Source: CAZOOW01 sp964581535 (GTDB taxonomy: Bacteria; Patescibacteriota; Saccharimonadia; Saccharimonadales; Saccharimonadaceae). From it: 64,000 nt of DNA. The position numbers were made by a program, and so were the translations under genes. The DNA lies in the NCBI GenBank assembly GCA_964581535.1, contig CAZOOW010000001.1, positions 248,001-312,000 on the forward strand. The letters are read 5' to 3'. Every line of letters begins with the position of its first letter. The first letter of the stretch is position 1. Shown here piece by piece: positions 57,511-64,000 of this stretch. The notes under the pieces were generated by a model. It was not told where the DNA came from, ran no database searches, and saw only the letters and a program-made list of their open reading frames with translations.

Positions 57511-58764
57511 ATGGGTAAAAAGATAAATATAGTTGAGCTGTTTGCTGGTGTTGGTGGATTCCGTATTGGTCTCGAAAGTGCTAGCGATAGTAAGACTGAG
57601 TATAAAACCGTTTGGGCTAACCAATTTGAGCCTTCGACAGTACGCCAGTATGCATCAGAAGTATATGTGGCACGCTTTGGCAACAAAGGCTTTAACGGTA
57701 ATAGCATAGAGGCGGTTATTGAAAATGATTTTGACGCCATCCCCGACCACGATTTACTGGTTGGTGGGTTCCCTTGCCAAGACTACTCGGTCGCAAGTAC
57801 GCTCAAAAACTCACACGGTTTAATCGGCAAAAAGGGTGTTTTATTTTGGTCTATTTACACCATCCTGCAACGTAAAGGCGAAAAGGCACCTGATTATTTC
57901 TTCCTCGAAAACGTCGACCGCTTATTGAAATCACCTGCAAAACAGCGTGGAAAAGATTTTGCCGTTATGCTGGCGTCCTTGTCTGATTTAGGCTATGCGA
58001 TTGAATGGCGTGTGATTAATGCCGCAGAATACGGTTTTCCGCAAAGGCGTCGTCGTGTTTTTATTGTTGGCTATAAAAAAGGTACGAAGCTATATGAAAA
58101 AGCCAAGAAAACAACTGCGTCTGACTGGCTAACGAAGGATGGCGTGCTTGCCGACGCATTTCCCGTTGAGCCGAATTTTATTGCTCACGAAGTTAAAATA
58201 GAAGGCACTTATGCAGAAATTACTGATAACTTTTCAGCCGACAAGCCTACCATAAGTCCATTTGAAAATGCCGGTCTAGTGATTGACCGCAAAGTAGTCA
58301 CTGGCAGAGTTACGGCAGTATATGACGGTAAGGTTACTACGCTTGGAGATGTTTTAATTGATGAAAAAGACGTACCCGAGGAATACTTTATACCTGAAGA
58401 TAAGTTACCAATGTGGACATATCTAAAGGGTGCAAAAAAAGAAGAACGCAAAACGTCAACTGGACATATTTACCATTATGCGGAAGGTGCAATGGTTTTC
58501 CCTGACGCCCTAGACAAGCCATCTAGAACTATTATTACTGGCGAGGGAGGCTCTGGCGCATCTCGATTTAAGCACGTCGTAAAAACGCCGTCTGGTCGTT
58601 TACGCAGGCTTACACCACTCGAACTAGAAAGACTAGATATGTTTCCAGACAATCATACGCAACTCGAAGGTGTCCCAGATGCCAAGCGTGCATTTTTTAT
58701 GGGCAATGCCTTGGTAGTTGGCGCAATCCAAAAGGTTGGTGAATCCTTGTCTAAACTGAGGTGA
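57511..58764 (+). CDS. C5-cytosine DNA methyltransferase
   Basis: 417 residues from the ATG at 57511 (TTG 57505 rejected). Motif I ELFAGVGGFRIGLE, motif IV GGFPCQDYS with the catalytic Cys, motif VI LENVDRLL, motif VIII QRRRRVFIVG and motif X GNALVVGAI are all present; the target domain lies about 240-330. It protects the sites of the divergent Sau3AI-like enzyme, probably GATC at C5. AT-rich codon use. Confidence 0.93.
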   Translation: MGKKINIVELFAGVGGFRIGLESASDSKTEYKTVWANQFEPSTVRQYASEVYVARFGNKGFNGNSIEAVIENDFDAIPDHDLLVGGFPCQDYSVASTLKNSHGLIGKKGVLFWSIYTILQRKGEKAPDYFFLENVDRLLKSPAKQRGKDFAVMLASLSDLGYAIEWRVINAAEYGFPQRRRRVFIVGYKKGTKLYEKAKKTTASDWLTKDGVLADAFPVEPNFIAHEVKIEGTYAEITDNFSADKPTISPFENAGLVIDRKVVTGRVTAVYDGKVTTLGDVLIDEKDVPEEYFIPEDKLPMWTYLKGAKKEERKTSTGHIYHYAEGAMVFPDALDKPSRTIITGEGGSGASRFKHVVKTPSGRLRRLTPLELERLDMFPDNHTQLEGVPDAKRAFFMGNALVVGAIQKVGESLSKLR

Positions 58765-58918
58765 TTTTGATATGCATAAATATTGCGTGTTAATACTTTG
58801 AAGCGGCTTAGAACGGCTCTAAATCGCTCAGACAGGACGTTTAACATAGGTCTGATATTGGATTCGATAAATAGCGAATTTATACAACTGACCCAAAACT
58901 GATGTCATAATCAATAGT

Positions 58919-59566
58919 ATGGATTTTACACTGCCTAAAGACCGAGAATCTTTGCAGAATATTGCTAAGGTTATATTGGACATACGAACAGGATTCAGTC
59001 TTGAGCCATATGGCGCTTATAAAGCTATGCGTATAGAAAAGCCAAACCAAGATTCAAGACCACTAGCTTATTTAGCTCAACAAAAAATTGCGGATGTATT
59101 TGGCTACCCAACCGAAAAAAGCGCTATGGTCTATGTATATAATCGATTTCGTTTTGAGCGACTGCTCTGGAGCGTTTATGAGGCATCCCACTATAAAGAT
59201 TTAGAAAAGTATGCGGACGAAAGAACGCCAAATATAGTCATCTACGAACCCAATGAGGGTGTCGGATTTATAAACGGTAAAAAAATAAACTTCACAAGGA
59301 AGCAATCTAAAATTAATAAAAAATTATTTGATGCATTATTTCTTGCGCACCCAAACGAAGTAACCGAAGATAAGCTAAAAAGTATCGTTGGAATGCCGGG
59401 AAGAAATGGCACTGCAGTTGTACTAGAAATAAATAGTGCAATTACTAATTTACGTAAGATTTGTGGCGTAGACAGCCAAGTAATACAGCATAAAGGCCAC
59501 GCCAAATTAGATGCACTAACCTTCATACCAGACCCAGGTTTGGTTAAAAAATTATTACAGAGATAA
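58919..59566 (+). CDS. Putative winged-helix regulator, unknown family
   Basis: 215 residues. CATAAT (58906-58911) ends 7 nt before the ATG (leaderless). Residues ~120-215 look like an OmpR-type winged helix: KLFDALFLAHPNEVTEDKLK and AVVLEINSAITNLRKICG. The N-terminal half is helical with LAYLAQQKIADVFGY. It might control the restriction system or recombinase. The 150 bp before it hold an ATTCG/CGAAT hairpin but no gene. Confidence 0.55.
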   Translation: MDFTLPKDRESLQNIAKVILDIRTGFSLEPYGAYKAMRIEKPNQDSRPLAYLAQQKIADVFGYPTEKSAMVYVYNRFRFERLLWSVYEASHYKDLEKYADERTPNIVIYEPNEGVGFINGKKINFTRKQSKINKKLFDALFLAHPNEVTEDKLKSIVGMPGRNGTAVVLEINSAITNLRKICGVDSQVIQHKGHAKLDALTFIPDPGLVKKLLQR

Positions 59567-59659
59567 TTCCCAAAGTTTTTTTATTCTTATCTGTTATTTA
59601 TTGGCATTTAACTTATTTATACCTAACTGATGCAGACCTTAAGGGCTTAAAACTATATA

Positions 59660-59708
59660 CGTAATGATAGTTGGAATCGGTTGTGTTTAGTCATTACGGC
59701 AATCGGTT
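59660..59708 (+). promoter_or_regulatory. Inverted and direct repeats before the SpoVG-like gene
   Basis: CGTAATGA (59660-59667) and TCATTACG (59691-59698) are inverted repeats; AATCGGTT occurs at 59675-59682 and 59701-59708. They sit 28-76 bp before the next ATG and could be an operator. Confidence 0.5.
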
Positions 59709-59735
59709 CCGTACCTTAACAAGCAAAGGAATTTT

Positions 59736-60098
59736 ATGTCAGAAACAAGGTTCGTGCTTAATGATGTAGTTGCGGAAGTATACACTGGTAACCTCGAAAT
59801 GGACTGGTGCTATATCAAGATAACTTTTATCGGTCTTGGTATGTATATCAATAGTTTTAAAGTTACCGCATCAACGGAATATGAAGGTTACGCAGTATAC
59901 CCACCTAGGCATATACAAAAAGGTCGAGGGTTAGTAAAGTCCGTGGAGTTTAAAAGCGAGCAAAACTTTGGAAAAGTTATTGAACAACTAGCATTAAGAG
60001 CAGCCGAGATTTGGAGAGAAGAAGATGGAGATATTAAGAACGCAACAGTAAAAATGAGCGATTTTAACGGATTATTTAATCCTGTTTCCATCATCTAA
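59736..60098 (+). CDS. Hypothetical protein, possibly SpoVG-like
   Basis: 120 residues with AAAGGA before the ATG. The order of a strand KITFIGLGMYINSFKV, then YEGYAVYPPRHIQKG, VKSVEF and a C-terminal helix LALRAAEIWREE resembles SpoVG (a small nucleic-acid-binding fold), but similarity is weak. It may be an element regulator. Confidence 0.45.
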   Translation: MSETRFVLNDVVAEVYTGNLEMDWCYIKITFIGLGMYINSFKVTASTEYEGYAVYPPRHIQKGRGLVKSVEFKSEQNFGKVIEQLALRAAEIWREEDGDIKNATVKMSDFNGLFNPVSII

Positions 60099-60102
60099 CA
60101 GT

Positions 60103-60208
60103 GTAGGTTTCTAGTAATAGGTATCTCTATAAGTAATCTACTTATATATAGATATCTAGTAACTATTAGTTATCTATATATGAGAAATCTAAGTACTAAG
60201 AAACCTAC
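60103..60208. other. AT-rich nested inverted repeats
   Basis: GTAGGTTTCTAGTA (60103-60116) faces TACTAAGAAACCTAC (60194-60208), a 10-bp perfect outer arm. Inside are ATATATAGATA and TATCTATATAT arms and repeated GATATCT/GTTATCT/GGTATCT words. There is no ORF. Candidates are a replication or transfer origin of the circular form, or a strong folded RNA. Confidence 0.5.
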
Positions 60209-60262
60209 CTCAAAACAGCCAAGTAAAGGCATAGTCCACGCTTGAGAGCCTTAGAGGGTCTT

Positions 60263-60421
60263 ATGGCAAAAAAGAAGAGTGCAAAAAAGAATAAGCTCGT
60301 GAAATTGGAGCCGATATTTGAATACAGACCAGAAGAATATGAAACATCTGCATTGGATTCGATTTTCAACGAACTATTTATGATTGCAGAAAAGCAAATT
60401 ATTGACACCATTAATAAATGA
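60263..60421 (+). CDS. Small protein upstream of the recombinase
   Basis: 52 residues with AGAGGG 4 nt before the ATG. A Lys-rich start (AKKKSAKKNKLVKLEP) and an acidic helical end. Its place directly before the recombinase makes it a candidate directionality factor, but nothing in the sequence proves that. Confidence 0.5.
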   Translation: MAKKKSAKKNKLVKLEPIFEYRPEEYETSALDSIFNELFMIAEKQIIDTINK

Positions 60422-60433
60422 TGTCATAGCATT

Positions 60434-60469
60434 TATAATTAAATTTGTGAGGGGTGTAATATACCCCTC
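60434..60469 (+). promoter_or_regulatory. Recombinase promoter with overlapping dyad
   Basis: TATAAT (60434-60439) is followed by a 21-bp palindrome-like sequence: GAGGGGT (60449-60455) and ACCCCTC (60463-60469), covering the likely transcription start. AAGGAG and ATG 60487 follow. It looks like an operator for repression, or a 5' hairpin. Confidence 0.6.
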
Positions 60470-60486
60470 GCATCAAGGAGAAAACA

Positions 60487-62151
60487 ATGAGAAAAGTAGC
60501 GATTTATATGCGAGTAAGTACCGAGGGACAAGAGGATGAAGAAACCATAGACAATCAAAAAATGGAAATCGAAAATGAGCTAGCAAAGTATCCCAACTTA
60601 ATCCTGTTACCCGACTGCATATACCAAGATGATGGGTGGAGTGGCGCAATTCTTAAACGCCCTGCACTCGACAAGCTTCGAAGTGATGCGCTAGATGGGC
60701 TATTCGATATTGTGTACGTCTATGACCGAGGAAGGATTGCCCGTTACTACTGGATGCAGGAAGTAGTTATTAATGAACTATCAGATATAGGCATTGAAAC
60801 CATCAGTGTAGCGGACTTAAATCCGAAGAACGACAGCGAAGCAGTAATGGCAGGAATGCAAGGACTTTTTGCTCAATACGAAAGAGTAAAAATTAAGGAA
60901 CGTATGCGAATCGGCAAAGTACGTAGAGTTAAAGAACACAAGAAACTACTAGGATATAACGCAAAATATGGGTACACGTACTTACATCGAATAAAAAACG
61001 GTCCGAACGCACGTGATGGTTGTTTTGTAATAAATGAAAAAGAAGCAAAAGTGGTACGTATGATATTCAAATGGTTTGCAGATGGTAAATCAAAATATTG
61101 GATTAGAGAAGAGTTGTATAAATTGAACATTACGCCACCAAAAGCAAAAAGCAGCGTATGGTCGCTAGGCACAATTGACCGCATCCCCGGTGATTCAACA
61201 TATATGGGAACCCACTACTACAATAAATCGGAAAGTGTAGAATCAAAGAACCCAAGACAACACAAAGAATATCGCCGACAGTTAAAAAATAGTCGCAGAG
61301 CAAGACCAAAAGAGGAATGGCTACCGGTTAGTGTGCCTGCGATAGTAGATAAAAAACTATATGACAAGGTTCAACAACAAAGGACTCGAAATAAACGCAC
61401 GTTTCAACGCAACAATAAAAAGAACAATTATTTATTGCAAGGTATAGTTGAATGCCCTTGTGGTCACGCACGTACCGGTGAAGGTCTTAGAGATAGCCTA
61501 TACTATCGCTGTACCGACAGACTAACTAACGTAAAAGATACTCGTGTATGCTTCGAGCGTGGTGTTAGCGCACCAGTCTTAGATAATCTGATATGGAGTA
61601 ATGTAGAAAGTTTACTCACGCAACCAGCATTAGTGTTTGAGCAAGCAAAAAGATGGCAAGAAGGCGTTTCTCCCCTGCAGGAAAGACAACAAATTCTAAA
61701 GGAACGACTCTCGGAATTGGGAGAAAAGGAATCCCGTTTTGCAAAAATGTACGGCGAAGGTGAACACGTAATGTCGGAACAAATATACAAAGACAATATG
61801 CACATAGTTAATGAAGACCGTCGCAAATTGGTTGATGAGATAACTGCCATACAAGACGAACTAGCCAATAAACCAGTTGTACCTCTGGAAAAATTGGTCG
61901 ATAGCGTGATAAAATTAGTAGAAGATTTGGATTTTACAAATAAGAAACAAATCATCCAGCGTGTAGTAACAAAAGTGGTGGCTACCAAAAAAGAAGTAAC
62001 AGTATGGGGTAAAATCCCTATATTTGTAAGCAAAGAAACGACGATAAATGATAATACTATCTATTACCAGCCGAATAACAGCTCAGAAAACACTACAAAT
62101 GTGTCGGAGATTGGTTTAGATGTTAAATATAGGTATCGTTGGACTTCCTAA
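60487..62151 (+). CDS. Large serine recombinase (integrase) truncated by integration
   Basis: 554 residues. Resolvase domain with nucleophile S11 in YMRVSTEGQ, about 1-150; recombinase domain (about 175-290); zinc ribbon (about 320-360, VECPCGH and YRCTD); coiled coil (about 375-480). The attP core lies inside its last codons: after Y550 the integrated form ends R-W-T-S, whereas the circle would add 43 other residues. The overlapping ychF start at 62120 is in another frame. It catalyses integration into ychF and, with a partner, excision. Confidence 0.93.
   Translation: MRKVAIYMRVSTEGQEDEETIDNQKMEIENELAKYPNLILLPDCIYQDDGWSGAILKRPALDKLRSDALDGLFDIVYVYDRGRIARYYWMQEVVINELSDIGIETISVADLNPKNDSEAVMAGMQGLFAQYERVKIKERMRIGKVRRVKEHKKLLGYNAKYGYTYLHRIKNGPNARDGCFVINEKEAKVVRMIFKWFADGKSKYWIREELYKLNITPPKAKSSVWSLGTIDRIPGDSTYMGTHYYNKSESVESKNPRQHKEYRRQLKNSRRARPKEEWLPVSVPAIVDKKLYDKVQQQRTRNKRTFQRNNKKNNYLLQGIVECPCGHARTGEGLRDSLYYRCTDRLTNVKDTRVCFERGVSAPVLDNLIWSNVESLLTQPALVFEQAKRWQEGVSPLQERQQILKERLSELGEKESRFAKMYGEGEHVMSEQIYKDNMHIVNEDRRKLVDEITAIQDELANKPVVPLEKLVDSVIKLVEDLDFTNKKQIIQRVVTKVVATKKEVTVWGKIPIFVSKETTINDNTIYYQPNNSSENTTNVSEIGLDVKYRYRWTS
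62113..62136 (+). other. attR: right half of attP plus core
   Basis: Half-site 62113-62131 followed by GGTAT (62132-62136), then chromosomal ychF. It lies within the recombinase 3' end and includes the replacement start codon of ychF at 62120. Confidence 0.85.
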
Positions 62152-63178
62152 CGTCGGGAAATCGACGCTTTTTAATGCACTGACTGATGCAGGGGCATTG
62201 GCGGCTAACTATCCGTTCGCAACGATCGAGCCAAATACCGGTATCGTCCCGGTTCCGGATGAACGCCTGATGGTGCTACAAAAAATGTATTCAGCTGAAA
62301 AAGTAATACCTGCGACGGTAACCTTCGTTGATATCGCTGGTCTAGTTGCCGGTGCAAGCAAGGGTGAAGGACTTGGTAACCAGTTTTTGCATAACATTAG
62401 AACGTGCGATGCTATCGTGCATGTAGTTCGGGCGTTTGAAAATAGCGACATCGTCCGTCATGACGAGGGGCGGGTGAACCCAGCCGCTGACATCGATATT
62501 ATTAACACCGAACTGATGCTGGCCGACCTGCAAACCGTAGAAAAACATTTGCCGAAACTGCAAAAAGAAGCCAAAGCCGACCCCAAAAAGCGTGACGAAG
62601 TTACGAAACTCGAAACAGCGAAAACTGAGCTCGAGGCCGGCAATAAACCCTCAAGCGATCTCGATCTACCGCTTCTTTCACGAAAGCCGGTGATTTATAT
62701 GTTTAACGTAGACGAGGAAACGCTCTCTAACACGACTAAACAAAATGAACTGCGCGCCCTCGTTGCTCCAGCACATTCTGTTTTTGTCTGCGCGAAACTT
62801 GAGGAAGAGCTGCGTGGGCTGGACGAAGACGAAGCAACTGAGCTACTGGAAAGCTACGGCGTGGGTGAGAGTGGATTGGTGCAACTAGTTCACGCAGCGT
62901 ATGATACGCTTGGACTCCAAAGCTACCTTACAGCTGGTGAAAAAGAAATTCGGGCTTGGACAATAAAGCAGGGAAGTACCGCGCCGCAGGCTGCCGGCGT
63001 TATTCATACCGACTTTGAGAAAGGCTTTATTGCCGCCCAGATTGTCAGCTATGATGATCTGGTATCAGCAGGTTCTGAGGCCGCCGCAAAAGCTGCCGGC
63101 AAAGTCCGTACCGAGGGCCGTGATTATGTTATGAAACCAGACGACGTTGTCGAATTTCGCTTCAATATGTCTAAATAA
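62120..63178 (+). CDS. ychF: YchF/OLA1-family GTPase with element-derived N-terminus
   Basis: 352 residues. It begins M-L-N-I-G-I instead of M-S-L-S-I-G-I: the first five codons and part of the sixth come from the element, then chromosomal sequence VGLPNVGKSTLFNAL (P-loop) continues in frame. DIAGLVAGASKGEGLGNQFL is G3/switch II, and a C-terminal TGS domain has TAGEKEIRAWTIKQGS and VMKPDDVVEFRFN. It is a ribosome-associated ATP/GTPase. Its old promoter is at 54655; expression now depends on the recombinase region. Confidence 0.95.
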   Translation: MLNIGIVGLPNVGKSTLFNALTDAGALAANYPFATIEPNTGIVPVPDERLMVLQKMYSAEKVIPATVTFVDIAGLVAGASKGEGLGNQFLHNIRTCDAIVHVVRAFENSDIVRHDEGRVNPAADIDIINTELMLADLQTVEKHLPKLQKEAKADPKKRDEVTKLETAKTELEAGNKPSSDLDLPLLSRKPVIYMFNVDEETLSNTTKQNELRALVAPAHSVFVCAKLEEELRGLDEDEATELLESYGVGESGLVQLVHAAYDTLGLQSYLTAGEKEIRAWTIKQGSTAPQAAGVIHTDFEKGFIAAQIVSYDDLVSAGSEAAAKAAGKVRTEGRDYVMKPDDVVEFRFNMSK

Positions 63179-63218
63179 GCATAATTAGAAAATACTTTAC
63201 AAAAACTACAATGTGTGG

Positions 63219-63281
63219 TATAATCCAAACTAAGCGCGTCTACCAGATGTAGACGAATGCTCGTCCTCAGCGCCCGCTGAG
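63219..63281 (+). promoter_or_regulatory. Promoter and two-hairpin leader of the last gene
   Basis: TATAAT (63219-63224), hairpin CGTCTAC/GTAGACG (63237-63243, 63249-63255), hairpin CTCAGCG/CGCTGAG (63266-63272, 63275-63281), then a GAAAGGAAG site before ATG 63316. The same arrangement precedes the gene at 51505. Confidence 0.6.
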
Positions 63282-63315
63282 AGTTTCAATCCCTAGAGAG
63301 AAAGGAAGTGGCCAA

Positions 63316-64000
63316 ATGGCTACTTGGCTTCGCAGCAGGGCGCTGATGCCGCTGCTGCTGATGCTCGGGCTGGTTGCAGCCCTGTTCGCACCCGCACCGC
63401 CTGCAAAGGCGTTCACGTGGTACACCTACCTGCAGGCCGAGGTCGACATGTCCTCCACCTGCAACGGCTACGAAGGCACGATCAAGAACATCGACCCGGA
63501 CCTTCCGGCAAACATCGGTGTCGAGCTGTACCTTTGGGGCCAGACCGGTTACGGAAACGATGAAGAGGCGTACCGCCAGCACATCATCCTGGCGCCGACA
63601 GGCGCTGACCCATTGAACCCGGCTCCTGAGTCCATGAAGTTTCTGAGCTCAGAGAGGTGGTTCCAGGTGCGTTTGGTTGTGACTCAGTACTTCAGTGACG
63701 GAAACGACACTGTACTGGTCGATCAGGCATGGGTTACCCCGCCTGAGTGCCCGATGGTCTCTATGCCGGTGGTGGTGAAGTGGGGCAAGATCACGTACAA
63801 GAATGGTCGCCCCAAGGTCACGGTTACCACAACCGGCGCCCCCTGGACCGACCTCGGATGGAAGGTCTGGAATGCAGGCCTGTTTCAGCCGGTGTGGAAG
63901 AAGATGCGTGTTGTCTCCAACACCACGGTCAGCTACCGGCTCCTGAAGGTGCCCCGCGGCAGGAAGTACTGCTTCAAACTGTTCGTCGCGTGGGAAGACC
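63316..64000 (+). CDS. Secreted GC-rich protein, runs off the window
   Basis: At least 228 residues, open to the edge. A Sec signal peptide (about 5-32, LMPLLLMLGLVAALFAP then PAKA) leads to a beta-rich mature protein with several Cys and Trp (STCNGYEG, PPECPMV, RKYCFKLF). No family is recognised. C/G third positions resemble those of the gene at 51505 and the GtrA module, unlike core genes, so transfer from an Actinobacterium is likely. Confidence 0.75.
   Translation, partial: MATWLRSRALMPLLLMLGLVAALFAPAPPAKAFTWYTYLQAEVDMSSTCNGYEGTIKNIDPDLPANIGVELYLWGQTGYGNDEEAYRQHIILAPTGADPLNPAPESMKFLSSERWFQVRLVVTQYFSDGNDTVLVDQAWVTPPECPMVSMPVVVKWGKITYKNGRPKVTVTTTGAPWTDLGWKVWNAGLFQPVWKKMRVVSNTTVSYRLLKVPRGRKYCFKLFVAWED

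Larger units (their letters stand above)
54684..62136 (+). mobile_element. 7.4-kb serine-recombinase integrative element inserted in ychF
   Basis: Both ends carry GGTAT (54684-54688 and 62132-62136), and 7,448 bp separate them. Joining the outside flanks gives an uninterrupted ychF start: M-S-L-S-I-G-I then V-G-L-P-N-V-G-K. Joining the inside ends gives attP: two 19-bp half-sites (62113-62131 and 54686-54704) matching at 15 of 19 positions as inverted repeats around GG, as expected for a serine integrase. Cargo: TIR-like pair, Sau3AI-like restriction-modification, small genes, recombinase. The DNA is clearly AT-richer than the flanks. Confidence 0.9.

Noticed and set aside
54684..62136. Prophage or conjugative element
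   Set aside because: There are no capsid, terminase, portal, relaxase or T4SS genes; it is a small integrative element with defence cargo.
63178..63316. Riboswitch before the last gene
   Set aside because: The two short hairpins do not match any aptamer I can recognise; kept only as a leader.

Overview
The window looks like a chromosome segment of a Saccharibacteria (TM7, Patescibacteria/CPR) cell that lives on an actinobacterial host. This is inferred from gene content and style, not from a search. Core genes are densely packed and often overlap by 4 nt. Many promoters place an extended -10 box (TGTTATAMT type) only 6-11 nt before the start codon, so many mRNAs should be leaderless. Several housekeeping proteins show CPR-like oddities, such as a DnaG without zinc ligands and a family-4 uracil-DNA glycosylase that has lost most Fe-S ligands. 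UGA acts as a normal stop.

Layout. 0-9 kb: 3' end of a phosphoglucose/phosphomannose isomerase, a MacB-type ABC exporter followed by a nucleotide deoxyribosyltransferase-like gene broken by one in-frame UAG, tRNA-Ser with an odd tRNA-like duplication behind it, pyrG with an attenuator-like leader, a sucC-(small ORF)-sucD operon, argS and an MscL-like channel. 9-25 kb: DEAH-box helicase, an HxlR regulator/flavin reductase pair sharing twin operators, orn, dnaG-rpoD, polA, then HEPN, phosphatase-like and PD-(D/E)XK-like genes. 25-30 kb: a secreted surface cluster (two tandem WxL-like proteins sharing a 248-bp identical block, two DUF916-like anchored proteins, a LamG protein). 30-44 kb: mutM, holA, rpsT, a dead DHH protein, truB, rpsO, an L,D-transpeptidase, pnp with a long leader hairpin, UDG, an unidentified structured RNA, RNase J. 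44-54.6 kb: GC-rich foreign-looking genes (GtrA module, Tat-signal protein) among ftsK, a pseudo-sortase, rpsF-ssb-rpsR-efp-tlyA, a class-A beta-lactamase-fold protein and a DUF1906-like secreted protein.

54.68-62.14 kb: a 7.4-kb AT-richer integrative element sits inside codon 7 of ychF. It carries a TIR-like (Thoeris ThsB type) plus membrane-protein pair, a Sau3AI-like restriction-modification pair, small regulators and a large serine recombinase. The two junctions can be read precisely. The chromosomal start of ychF is stranded at the left end. The right end of the element gives ychF a new ATG and five new N-terminal codons in frame. The other half of the junction shows that attP lies inside the recombinase gene: the excised circle would encode a 593-residue recombinase, whereas the integrated copy is cut at residue 550 and ends four residues later. 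Integration therefore swaps a host N-terminus, a recombinase C-terminus and two promoter contexts in one event. I regard this as the most notable system in the window.

After ychF a further GC-rich secreted protein with a two-hairpin leader runs off the end. All calls come from reading the sequence; no database search was run.
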